This document shows positions 9,390 through 17,658 of a stretch of 64,000 nucleotides of DNA, piece by piece. The notes beneath the pieces are model-generated. The model ran no database searches and was not told the origin of the DNA. It worked only from the letters and a program-made list of their open reading frames with translations. The stretch lies in assembly GCF_044360475.1 (NCBI RefSeq), contig NZ_CP043494.1, positions 9,920,001 through 9,984,000 of the forward strand, in the 5' to 3' direction. Position 1 is the first letter of the stretch. Each line of letters begins with the position of its first letter. The position numbers were made by a program, and so were the translations under genes. Origin of the DNA: Archangium minus (GTDB taxonomy: Bacteria > Myxococcota > Myxococcia > Myxococcales > Myxococcaceae).

Positions 9390-9405
9390 GGGGTAGCTGT
9401 ACCCC
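9390..9405. promoter_or_regulatory. short inverted repeat upstream of the glycosyltransferase
   Basis: GGGGTA (9390-9395), GCTG, TACCCC (9400-9405) lies in the 129-bp gap between galK and the glycosyltransferase gene. It could be an operator or a weak attenuator; position and symmetry are the only evidence. The following gene has a GGAGGCGGGTAA ribosome-binding sequence just before its ATG. Confidence 0.3.
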
Positions 9406-9483
9406 AGGTCAGTAGGAGTGACCGCGAGAGGTGCCCACCCTCATTCCGTACTCCAGGGCGTGTACGGAGATGGAGGCGGGTAA

Positions 9484-10680
9484 ATGACGATACAGTCGAA
9501 CAACAACGTGGTGGGAACCCATCAGCTGCCGGATCTGGTGTGCCTCTCGCACCTGCGCTGGAACTTCGTCTTCCAGCGTCCCCAGCACCTGCTCAGCCGC
9601 TTCGCGCGTGAGCGCCGGGTCTTCTTCTACGAGGAGCCCATCTTTGGGCAGAACAGCCGGCCGCGGCTGCACGTCACCCGCTCTCCCGAGGGCGTCTGGG
9701 TGGCGGTGCCCCACCTGCCCGAGGGTCTCGATGCGGAGCGGCTCGTAGCCCTGCAACAGGAGATGCTCGACGAGCTCCTGCTCGAGCACGCCGTACGCCA
9801 CTACGTGAGCTGGTACTACACGCCGATGGCGCTGCCCTTCACGCGCCACCTCCAGCCTCGGGCCGTCGCCTACGACTGCATGGATGAGCTGTCCGCCTTC
9901 CGGGGCGCGCCTCCCGCGTTGCTGCGCTACGAGATTGAGTTGCTCCAGCGCGCGCACGTGGTCTTCACCGGTGGCCAGAGCCTCTATGAGGCCAAGCGGG
10001 ACCGGCATCACAGCGTGCACGCCTTCCCCAGCAGCGTGGATGTGGCGCACTTCGCCACCGCGCGCGGCACGCTCCGGGAGCCCCCGGACCAGGCGTCCAT
10101 TCCCCATCCCCGGCTCGGCTTCTTCGGCGTGGTGGACGAACGGATGGACCTCGCGCTGCTCGAGGCGGTGGCCGAAGCCCGCCCTGACTGGCAGCTCGTC
10201 ATCATCGGTCCGGTGGTGAAGATCGACCCGGCGGCCCTGCCGCGTCGGCCCAACCTCCACTTCCTCGGGGGCAAGCTCTACACCGAGCTGCCGGCCTACC
10301 TCGCGAGCTGGGACGTGGCGCTGCTGCCGTTCGCGCGCAACGAGTCGACACGTTTCATCTCGCCCACCAAGACGCCCGAGTACCTCGCGGCTGGCAAGCC
10401 CGTGGTGTCCACGTCCATCCGCGACGTGGTGCGCCCGTACGGCGAGCTGGGCCTGGTGCGCATCGCGGACACGCCAGAGGACTTCGTGCGCGCCTGCGAA
10501 GCGGCCCTGGCCGAGGACCGCGCCGCCTGGCTGCCCCGAGTGGACGAGTACCTGGCGGAGATGTCCTGGGACAACACCTGGTCCGGGATGAAGGCCCTGC
10601 TCGACGCGGCCTCGATGCGGCGCGAGGTGGGGGAGCGACCTGAGAGCGCGGCAACCCCCGTGGACATGGCCACCATCTGA
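9484..10680 (+). CDS. glycosyltransferase (GT-B fold, GT1/GT4-like)
   Basis: The product has 398 residues. The N-terminus LPDLVCLSHLRWNFVFQRPQ resembles bacterial glycosyltransferases that sit beside UDP-galactopyranose mutase. The C-terminal donor-binding region has SPTKTPEYLAAGKPVVSTS, the usual GT-B EX7E-like nucleotide-sugar site. No membrane segment is apparent. It lies 40 nt before glf, so transfer of a galactofuranose or galactose residue to a glycan or lipid is a reasonable inference, but donor and acceptor are not proven. Confidence 0.8.
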   Translation: MTIQSNNNVVGTHQLPDLVCLSHLRWNFVFQRPQHLLSRFARERRVFFYEEPIFGQNSRPRLHVTRSPEGVWVAVPHLPEGLDAERLVALQQEMLDELLLEHAVRHYVSWYYTPMALPFTRHLQPRAVAYDCMDELSAFRGAPPALLRYEIELLQRAHVVFTGGQSLYEAKRDRHHSVHAFPSSVDVAHFATARGTLREPPDQASIPHPRLGFFGVVDERMDLALLEAVAEARPDWQLVIIGPVVKIDPAALPRRPNLHFLGGKLYTELPAYLASWDVALLPFARNESTRFISPTKTPEYLAAGKPVVSTSIRDVVRPYGELGLVRIADTPEDFVRACEAALAEDRAAWLPRVDEYLAEMSWDNTWSGMKALLDAASMRREVGERPESAATPVDMATI

Positions 10681-10720
10681 GACAACCGGCGCGAACGGGC
10701 GCCCTGAGCGAGGAAGACCC

Positions 10721-11854
10721 ATGTTTGACTATATGATCGTAGGGGCGGGCTTCGCTGGCAGCGTGATGGCCGAGCGGCTCGCTACGGTGTACGGCAAGCG
10801 CGTCATCATCGTGGAGAAGCGGCCGCACATCGGCGGCAATGCCTACGACCACTACAACGATGACGGGCTGCTCGTGCACAAGTACGGCCCGCACATCTTC
10901 CACACCAACTCGCAGGACGTCTTCGACTATCTCAGCCGCTTCACGGAGTGGCGCCCTTACCAGCACCGGGTGTTGGCAAGCGTGGACGGGCAACTCATGC
11001 CCATCCCCATCAACCTCACCACCATCAACCAGTACTTCGGCCTCAACCTCACGGCCTTCCAGGTGGAGGAGTTCCTGCAGAAGCTCGCGGAGAAGCGCGA
11101 GACGATCCGCACCTCCGAGGACGTCATCATCACCAAGGTGGGCAAGGAGCTGTACGAGAAGTTCTTCCGCAACTACACGCGCAAGCAGTGGGGCCTGGAT
11201 CCAAGCGAGCTGGACTCCACCGTCATCGCCCGCATCCCGGTGCGCTCCAACCGCGATGACCGCTACTTCAGCGACAAGTACCAGGTGATGCCGCTGCACG
11301 GGTACACCCGGATGTTCGAGCGGATGCTCGACCATCCCAACATCAAGGTGCTGCTGAACACGGACTACCACGAGGTGAAGAACATCATCCCCTACCGGGA
11401 GATGATCTTCACGGGCCCGGTCGACGAGTACTTTGACTATTGCTACGGCAAGCTGCCCTACCGCTCGCTGAGGTTCCGCCACGAGACGCACAGCACGGAG
11501 CGCTTCCAGGCAGCGCCGGTGGTGAACTTCCCCAACGAGTACCCGTACACCCGCTGCACCGAGTTCAAGTACCTCACCGGCCAGGAGCATCCGAAGACGA
11601 GCATCGTCTACGAGTACCCCACCGCCGAGGGAGATCCGTACTACCCGGTGCCCCGTCCGGAGAACGCCGAGCTGTACCGCAAGTACGAGCAACTCGCGAA
11701 GGACACGCCGGGTGTGCACTTCGTGGGCCGGCTGGCCACGTACAAGTACTACAACATGGACCAGGTGGTGGCGCAGGCGCTCACCCTCTGCACGAAGATC
11801 ATCGGCATGCGCCGCCGGGAACTGCTCAACATGCAGGTGGAGGGACACGCGTGA
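10721..11854 (+). CDS. glf: UDP-galactopyranose mutase
   Basis: The protein has 377 residues, the usual length. The N-terminal FAD-binding motif IVGAGFAGSVMAERL is followed by VEKRPHIGGNAYDHYN and the mutase-typical KYGPHIFHTN and FVGRLATYKYYNMDQ. It converts UDP-galactopyranose to UDP-galactofuranose using reduced FAD. Its stop codon overlaps the GTG start of the next gene (GTGA). This is the key gene that defines the cluster as galactofuranose-related. Confidence 0.95.
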   Translation: MFDYMIVGAGFAGSVMAERLATVYGKRVIIVEKRPHIGGNAYDHYNDDGLLVHKYGPHIFHTNSQDVFDYLSRFTEWRPYQHRVLASVDGQLMPIPINLTTINQYFGLNLTAFQVEEFLQKLAEKRETIRTSEDVIITKVGKELYEKFFRNYTRKQWGLDPSELDSTVIARIPVRSNRDDRYFSDKYQVMPLHGYTRMFERMLDHPNIKVLLNTDYHEVKNIIPYREMIFTGPVDEYFDYCYGKLPYRSLRFRHETHSTERFQAAPVVNFPNEYPYTRCTEFKYLTGQEHPKTSIVYEYPTAEGDPYYPVPRPENAELYRKYEQLAKDTPGVHFVGRLATYKYYNMDQVVAQALTLCTKIIGMRRRELLNMQVEGHA

Positions 11855-14202
11855 GCGCGACCTCCGAGAGACCCGGTGGGCTCCCCGAGGTATGGGGTGG
11901 CATCGAAGGCACGGTCAACCGGGTGGGTGACCAGTACTTCGACCAGATGAGGCGCAGCGGCCACTGGGAGCGCATCGAGGATCTGGATCTCATCGCGGCG
12001 CTTGGCATTCAGGCGCTGCGTTATCCGGTGCTGTGGGAGCACATTGCCCCGCTCGGGCCCAAGCGAGCGGACTGGACCTGGCCGGACGTGCGGCTGAAAC
12101 GTCTGCGCCAGTTGGGAGTGCGGCCCATCGTCGGGCTCGTCCACCACGGCAGCGGACCGCGACACACCAGCCTGGTGGACCCGGCCTTCCCCTTCGAACT
12201 CGCGAAGTACGCTCGGGCCGTGGCCGAGCGCTACCCGTGGGTGGAGGACTACACTCCGGTGAACGAGCCGCTGACCACCGGGCGCTTCAGCGGGCTGTAC
12301 GGCCACTGGTATCCACACGGCAAGGACTACACCACCTTCGCGCGCACGATGGTGGTGCAGTGCCGTGCCATCGTGGAAGCCATGCGCGCCATCCGCGAGG
12401 TGACGCCCGGAGCGCGCCTCATCCAGACAGAGGACATGGGGCGCACGTACAGCACCCCGCACCTGGCCTACCAGGCGGAGTTCGAGAACCACCGGCGCTG
12501 GTTGAGCCTGGATCTGCTCTGCGGGCGCATCGATCGCAACCATCCCCTCTGGCACCACCTCCAGCATTGGGGCGTCTGCGAGAAGGAGCTCGGGTGGTTC
12601 CTCGACAACCCGATGCCTCCGGACGTGGTGGGGCTCAACTACTACATCACCAGTGACCGGCTGCTCGACGAGCGGATGGAGCACTACCCGGCCTGGTCCC
12701 ACGGCGGCAACCATCGCGACGCCTACGCGGACGTGCATGTGGCCGGAGTGTGGAAGGACGCCATCTCCGGCCACCGGGACGTGCTCGCCTGGGCGTGGGA
12801 GCGCTACCGGCTGCCCGTGGCCCTCACCGAGGTGCACCTGGGCTGCACGCGGGAGGACCAACTGCGCTGGCTGGCGGAGGCGTGGGAGGCGGCCTGCTCG
12901 CTGCGCGCGGAGGGCGTGGACGTGCGCGCCCTCACGGTGTGGAGCTTGCTGGGGGCCTACGACTGGAACACGCTGGTGACAGCCGACCGCGGCTTCTACG
13001 AGCCCGGAGTCTTCGACATACGCGCGCCGCGCCCTCGTCCCACCGCGCTGGCTCGCATGACGCATGCGCTAGCCACCCGCGGGGACTTCGAGCACCCGGT
13101 CCTCGCCTCGCCAGGCTGGTGGCGGAGGACAGCGCGGCCGGAAGCCAACTTCGCCGCCAGCCTCCATGGAGACAGCCCGGCGCCCTACGTGACGTATGTG
13201 CCCGCTCGGCGCGCGGGGTCCGAGTCTCCCCGGCCCGTCCTGATCTCGGGTGCGACGGGAACGCTGGGACGGGCCTTCGCCCGGCTGTGCAGGAATCGGG
13301 GGATCGCCTTCCAGCTCCTGTCACGCCAGGAGATGGACATCGCCTCGCTGGAGTCGGTGGAGCGCGCGCTCGAGCGGTTCCAACCCTGGGCCATCATCAA
13401 CGCCGCGGGCTACGTGCGCGTGGATGATGCCGAGATGAATGCCGCCAGGTGCTTCCGGGAGAACACCCTCGGTCCGGAGGTGCTCGCCACCGCCTGCGGT
13501 GCGCGGGGCGTGCGGCTGGTGACCTTCTCCTCGGACCTCGTCTTCGGAGGAGAACGCAGCTCGGCCTACCTGGAGAGCTGCCCAGTCCAGCCGCTCAACC
13601 AGTACGGTCGCAGCAAGGTGGAAGCCGAGCGCCGAGTGCTGGAGCGGATGCCCGAGGCACTCGTGGTGCGTACAGGAGCCTTCTTCGGCCCGTGGGATCG
13701 CCACAACTTCGTCACCCTCGCGCTCGGGACACTCGCGAACGGAGATCGGTTCGCGGCGGCGGATGACGTGGTCGTCTCCCCCACGTACGTGCCAGACCTG
13801 GTGCACACCTGCTTGGATCTCCTCCTCGACGAGGCGAGCGGCGTCTGGCACCTCACCAACGCTGGCGAGGTGACGTGGGCGGAGCTCGCGCGCCAGGCTG
13901 CCTCCCTGATGGGGCTCAACCCGCGGCGGGTGGATGGCCGTCCCCTGGAATCATTTGGGTGGTCGGCACCGAGGCCTCGCTATAGTGCCCTGTCGAGCGA
14001 GCGCGCCCAACTCATGCCCCCGCTCACCAAAGCCCTCGAGCGTTACCTCGAGGAGAATGAAATCAAGCCCGCGCGACGGGCAGCCGGCGGGGGCCGGGCG
14101 GTCTGCGCGGAGTGTGGAGGGACTGTCGATGAAGGTCATGGTGACGGGCGGTGCGGGCTACATCGGGAGCGTGGTGACGGAGGAGTTGCTGCGGGGGGGT
14201 GA
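11851..14202 (+). CDS. GH1-type glycosidase fused to RmlD-like sugar-nucleotide reductase
   Basis: The product has 783 residues and two domains. Residues about 10-430 form a family-1 glycosidase barrel with acid/base Glu139 (TPVNEP) and nucleophile Glu327 (ALTEVH). Residues 460-760 are an extended SDR of the dTDP-4-dehydrorhamnose reductase type, with GATGTLG at 467-473 and Tyr585xxxLys589. The GTG start at 11851 overlaps the glf stop. The 3' end overlaps the galE start by 74 nt, and the last 45 or so residues are arginine- and glycine-rich readthrough of that overlap. A role in building or trimming a deoxysugar/Galf glycan is inferred. Similar two-domain proteins are known beside glf in other bacteria. 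Confidence 0.85.
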   Translation: MSATSERPGGLPEVWGGIEGTVNRVGDQYFDQMRRSGHWERIEDLDLIAALGIQALRYPVLWEHIAPLGPKRADWTWPDVRLKRLRQLGVRPIVGLVHHGSGPRHTSLVDPAFPFELAKYARAVAERYPWVEDYTPVNEPLTTGRFSGLYGHWYPHGKDYTTFARTMVVQCRAIVEAMRAIREVTPGARLIQTEDMGRTYSTPHLAYQAEFENHRRWLSLDLLCGRIDRNHPLWHHLQHWGVCEKELGWFLDNPMPPDVVGLNYYITSDRLLDERMEHYPAWSHGGNHRDAYADVHVAGVWKDAISGHRDVLAWAWERYRLPVALTEVHLGCTREDQLRWLAEAWEAACSLRAEGVDVRALTVWSLLGAYDWNTLVTADRGFYEPGVFDIRAPRPRPTALARMTHALATRGDFEHPVLASPGWWRRTARPEANFAASLHGDSPAPYVTYVPARRAGSESPRPVLISGATGTLGRAFARLCRNRGIAFQLLSRQEMDIASLESVERALERFQPWAIINAAGYVRVDDAEMNAARCFRENTLGPEVLATACGARGVRLVTFSSDLVFGGERSSAYLESCPVQPLNQYGRSKVEAERRVLERMPEALVVRTGAFFGPWDRHNFVTLALGTLANGDRFAAADDVVVSPTYVPDLVHTCLDLLLDEASGVWHLTNAGEVTWAELARQAASLMGLNPRRVDGRPLESFGWSAPRPRYSALSSERAQLMPPLTKALERYLEENEIKPARRAAGGGRAVCAECGGTVDEGHGDGRCGLHRERGDGGVAAGG

Positions 14203-15100
14203 CGAGGTCGTCGTCTACGACAGCCTCTACAAAGGTCACCGGGAGGCGGTGGTGGAGGGCGCCGCCTTCGTGAAGGGAGACCTGCTCGACACCGCGCTGC
14301 TGCGCGAAACGCTCGCCCACCACAAGGTCGAGGCCGTGGTGCACATGGCGGCCGACTCGCTGGTGGGTGAGTCGGTGAAGGTGCCGGCGAAGTACTACCG
14401 CAACAACGTCCTCGGGGGGCTCAGCCTGCTGGATGCCATGCTCGGGGCGGAGGTGAAGTACCTCGTCTTCTCCTCCACCGCAGCCGTCTACGGCGAGCCG
14501 GCCAAGCAGCCCATCGAGGAGACAGATCCCACCCAACCGACCAATCCGTACGGCGAGACGAAGCTCGCCTTCGAGCGGGCGTTGCGCTGGTACGACTCGG
14601 CCCATGGGCTGCGCTTCGTGAGCCTGCGCTACTTCAACGCAGCGGGCGCCACCGAGCGCAGCGGCGAGCGCCATGATCCCGAGACGCACCTCATCCCGAT
14701 CATTCTCCAGGCGGCGGCCGGCCAGCGGCCCGAGGTCACCGTCTTCGGCGATGACTACCCCACCCCGGATGGCACGTGCGTGCGCGACTACATCCACGTG
14801 GTGGACCTGGCGCAGGCGCACATCCTCGCGCTGCACGCGCTGGCCAAGGGACACCCGAGCTCCATCTACAACCTGGGCTGCGGCGGTGAGGGCTACAGCG
14901 TGAAGCAGGTCATCGACTGCGCCCGCCGCGTCACGGGAAGGGACATTCCCGTGAGCAAGGGACCACGGCGGGCCGGGGATCCAGCGGTGCTCATCGCCAG
15001 TTCCGCGCGCATCGTGCGTGAGCTTGGCTGGCGGCCTACGCAGCAGAAGCTCGACACCATCGTGGAGTCCGCCTGGCGCTGGATGCAGCGCAAGCGCTAG
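14129..15100 (+). CDS. galE: UDP-glucose 4-epimerase
   Basis: The 323-residue extended SDR has the NAD-binding VTGGAGYIGSVVTEELL at the N-terminus, catalytic Tyr141xxxLys145 in PYGETKLAFE, and the GalE-typical CVRDYIHVVDLAQAH. It interconverts UDP-glucose and UDP-galactose and so supplies UDP-galactose for the mutase. The ATG at 14129 lies inside the preceding gene, which implies translational coupling. A terminator-like 140-bp repeat follows. Confidence 0.93.
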   Translation: MKVMVTGGAGYIGSVVTEELLRGGDEVVVYDSLYKGHREAVVEGAAFVKGDLLDTALLRETLAHHKVEAVVHMAADSLVGESVKVPAKYYRNNVLGGLSLLDAMLGAEVKYLVFSSTAAVYGEPAKQPIEETDPTQPTNPYGETKLAFERALRWYDSAHGLRFVSLRYFNAAGATERSGERHDPETHLIPIILQAAAGQRPEVTVFGDDYPTPDGTCVRDYIHVVDLAQAHILALHALAKGHPSSIYNLGCGGEGYSVKQVIDCARRVTGRDIPVSKGPRRAGDPAVLIASSARIVRELGWRPTQQKLDTIVESAWRWMQRKR

Positions 15101-15117
15101 CGGAAGCTTTGCGCATA

Positions 15118-15258
15118 CTCCCTCTCCCTCTGGGAGAGGGCGGGGGGTGAGGGTAACCGAGCCCGTTCTTCAACCCATGGCCCCCGGTGTGGACAGGGAG
15201 TTCAACCCGGTTGCACCCGATACCCTCACCCTAGCCCTCTCCCAGAGGGAGAGGGGAC
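15118..15258. repeat. 140-bp palindromic interspersed repeat, copy 1
   Basis: Two inverted arms of about 37 nt, each itself a hairpin (CCCTCTCCC-TCT-GGGAGAGGG at 15120-15140, CCCTCTCCC-AGA-GGGAGAGGG at 15235-15255), flank a core containing CCGAGCCCGTTCTTC and GTTCAACCCGG. The arms continue into GTGAGGGTA / TACCCTCAC. A close copy lies at 34219-34356. Size, terminal inverted repeats and intergenic position suggest a REP/MITE-like element. Between galE and a convergent gene it probably also ends transcription from both sides. Confidence 0.75.
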
Positions 15259-15304
15259 ATCCACGGAGCCTCGAGATTCCGTTCAAGGCATCGTGGACAC
15301 TCCA

Positions 15305-16384
15305 CTACCGCACGAGGAGGTCTGGCCTCGCGCGCCCCGCCACCTGCACCGTGGGCCAGCGCGGATCCACTGTAAGGATCTCCAGGCCGTCCGGAGACAC
15401 CACCACGGTGTCCTCGATCTTCGAGCCAGGCAGGGAGGGGTTCCACGCCATCGCGTTGTAGAGCTCGAGCGCCACCGTCGAGCCAGGGCGCGCCACCACG
15501 TCGCGGGACAGGTAGCCGCACGAGCCCCCCTGGTGGTGGAACGCCTCGCCTCCCGGATGCCCCGCCGTGGCGTAGGCCTGGACGAGCGTGGAGTACACCT
15601 GGCCGAGCGTGACACCCGGGCGGCACACCTCGAACGCGGCGGCCTCCACGCGAGCCACGTCGGCCGCGAGCCGGCGCTCCTCGGCCGAGGGCGGCCGGAA
15701 ATAGACGAAGCGGGTGAGGTTGGCGAAGAGGCCGTGCCTGCGACCACAGAAGACGAGCATCGCCCGTCCGCCGAGCCGCTCCTTCGACGCCGTGGCATGC
15801 CGGTGCACGGGGAGGCGGCGCTCATCCCCGACGAGGGTCAGGGTGGGATGGATGCCGCGCGCCCAGAGCGCCTCGGCCCCGGCGCCGGCCAGCTCGAAGC
15901 CCGTCCATTCCGGCTTCGCGGCGAGCAGCACCTCGGTCATCGCCTCGGCCGCATCCCGCCCGAGCGCGCGGTACCGCTCGAGCTCCTCGGGAAGGAGCGA
16001 CCAGCGGGCACGCGTCAGGCGCTCGGGCAGCGGCACCTCGCCCGCAGAGGGACGGTCCGAGGCGACGGCGCCGGACCCACGACGCGCGGCCACGAAGGCC
16101 TCGCGCTGAGCACTGTCCTGCCACGGATGCGCCCACACCTGCAGCCCTGGAGGCAGCTCCTCCTGCTCCAGGCGAGCCGCCTCGATGTTGTCCGTGAGCA
16201 CCCAGGCACCATCCGTGGTGACGAGCACCTCGGCGACGCCCGCCTCCGTCGTGAGGATCACCACGTTGGAACCACCGCACGTCATCCATGCGAACCAGTC
16301 CACGCCACGCAGGCGGACGGCGCTCAGACCGTGCTCGTTCATATTGTCTCGCACGAGGGCGAGCTTGGTCGTCAATTCGTTCAT
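15305..16384 (-). CDS. M24-fold (creatinase/Xaa-Pro peptidase-like) protein
   Basis: The protein has 359 residues. An N-terminal creatinase-like domain is followed by a pita-bread M24 domain. In true metallopeptidases two Asp, one His and two Glu bind metals. Here the region LVFCGRRHGLFANLTRF has Phe and Asn where the two Asp are expected, while a His (HHQGG) and two Glu (LELYN, SKIEDTVVV) remain. It may be a non-metal hydrolase like creatinase or a degenerate peptidase. ATG at 16384 has GAGG 6 nt upstream and is preferred over an upstream start at 16444. Confidence 0.75.
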   Translation of the reverse strand: MNELTTKLALVRDNMNEHGLSAVRLRGVDWFAWMTCGGSNVVILTTEAGVAEVLVTTDGAWVLTDNIEAARLEQEELPPGLQVWAHPWQDSAQREAFVAARRGSGAVASDRPSAGEVPLPERLTRARWSLLPEELERYRALGRDAAEAMTEVLLAAKPEWTGFELAGAGAEALWARGIHPTLTLVGDERRLPVHRHATASKERLGGRAMLVFCGRRHGLFANLTRFVYFRPPSAEERRLAADVARVEAAAFEVCRPGVTLGQVYSTLVQAYATAGHPGGEAFHHQGGSCGYLSRDVVARPGSTVALELYNAMAWNPSLPGSKIEDTVVVSPDGLEILTVDPRWPTVQVAGRARPDLLVR

Positions 16385-16468
16385 GACAGCCTCAGGGGGG
16401 TGGCAATCGTTGTCGCGAAAATGACCACGGGGCAGTAGTGCCACAAGGCGAGAGGCTGGACAGTGGAA

Positions 16469-17578
16469 TTATTCCTCCGGCGCCTCATTTCCCTCCACCA
16501 CTGTTGCCCCGAGTTCTTTTGTCAGCCGCACCGGCTCCACCCCCGAGCGCTCCGCGATGACCCGGGCCAGCGGCTCCGCATGGGTCGTGACCCAGATTTG
16601 ACTGTGCAGCGAGGCGTCCACGATGAGCCTTCCCAGCGGCGCCAACAAATCTGGGTGGAGGCTCGTCTCAGGCTCGTTGAGCGCGAGGAACGCGGGAGGT
16701 CTCGGGCTCAGCAGCGCCGCCAGGAGGCAGAGGTAGCGCAGCGTCCCGTCCGATAACTCACGCGCGGCGAGAGGACGCAGCAGTCCTGGCTGGTGGAGGA
16801 ACAGGCTGAAGCGCCCCTGCGGCGCCTGCACCTCTACCCGCGAGCCCGGAAACGCATCCGAGACGGCGCGCTCGAGCCCCTTCTCGTCTCCGATTTCGAT
16901 GATGGTCTGGAGGGCGGCGGCCAGGTCTCGCCCGTCATGAGCCAGTACGGGAGTGCGCACACCCACCTGCGGCGAGCGCTGGGGCGCCTCCGGATCGGTG
17001 CGGAAGTGGTGGTAGAAGCGCCACATCCGCAGCGTGCGCTGCAGCTCGGACAGGCGCGGGAAGCGGTGCGGCTCGGCGAGCTGGGACATCACCGACTCAC
17101 CCTCCCAGAGCTGCACGGGGAAGGAGGTCCGGTTCCCTTCCGAGTCCCGGAGGAAAGCCGTGCGGTTCTTGCGCTCCATGAGCACCGCGCGCCGCTTGCC
17201 CTCGATGGACCAGAGGTGCTCCTCCTTCACCTCCGGGTCGAGGTTGAAGAGGCTGGAGGAGAATTCGTCCTTTCCACCCGCCGGCGGCACCGGACCGATG
17301 CTCAGCTCGTAGGCGAGGTCATCCAGGGTGACGCCCACGGTCATGCGCACAGGCTTCTTCTCGCGCGAGCCCGCCCACAGCACGCTCGGCACACCGCCCT
17401 CCTCCGCGAGCACCTGCGCCAGCCGCCCCTCGGCCGCCGCGGACAGGAGGAAGAGCGAGCGATAGAGGTTCGTCTTGCCACTGCCATTGGGCCCCACGAT
17501 GACGGTGAGGGGACCCACGGGCAGCACGAGACTGCGCACGGAGCGGTACCCGGCGACTTCAAGCTGGGTGATGGCCAT
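16469..17578 (-). CDS. AAA family ATPase (RecF/SMC-like)
   Basis: The product has 369 residues. Walker A GPNGSGKTNLYRSL is near residue 35. The ABC-type signature region is ELSDGTLRYLCLLAALLSP, and the Walker B-like ALNEPETSLHPDLL is followed by the switch histidine in WVTTHAEPL. This is the compact AAA_21-type ATPase related to RecF and OLD proteins, without a TOPRIM nuclease domain. Note Asn in LNEPE where Asp is usual. It is divergent from the lipoprotein toxin gene with an 80-nt gap. Its cellular role is unknown. Confidence 0.82.
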   Translation of the reverse strand: MAITQLEVAGYRSVRSLVLPVGPLTVIVGPNGSGKTNLYRSLFLLSAAAEGRLAQVLAEEGGVPSVLWAGSREKKPVRMTVGVTLDDLAYELSIGPVPPAGGKDEFSSSLFNLDPEVKEEHLWSIEGKRRAVLMERKNRTAFLRDSEGNRTSFPVQLWEGESVMSQLAEPHRFPRLSELQRTLRMWRFYHHFRTDPEAPQRSPQVGVRTPVLAHDGRDLAAALQTIIEIGDEKGLERAVSDAFPGSRVEVQAPQGRFSLFLHQPGLLRPLAARELSDGTLRYLCLLAALLSPRPPAFLALNEPETSLHPDLLAPLGRLIVDASLHSQIWVTTHAEPLARVIAERSGVEPVRLTKELGATVVEGNEAPEE

Positions 17579-17658
17579 GGCGCCGCACCTTACGCCGCGA
17601 GCCACCTCACCGGAATCCACTACAGTCGAAGTGCACTGCACCTGGAGGAAGTCGAGGT

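Noticed and set aside
11440..11850. Upstream extension of the GH1-RmlD fusion frame into glf
   Set aside because: It overlaps the conserved C-terminus of the mutase; the GTG at 11851 in a GTGA overlap is the natural start.
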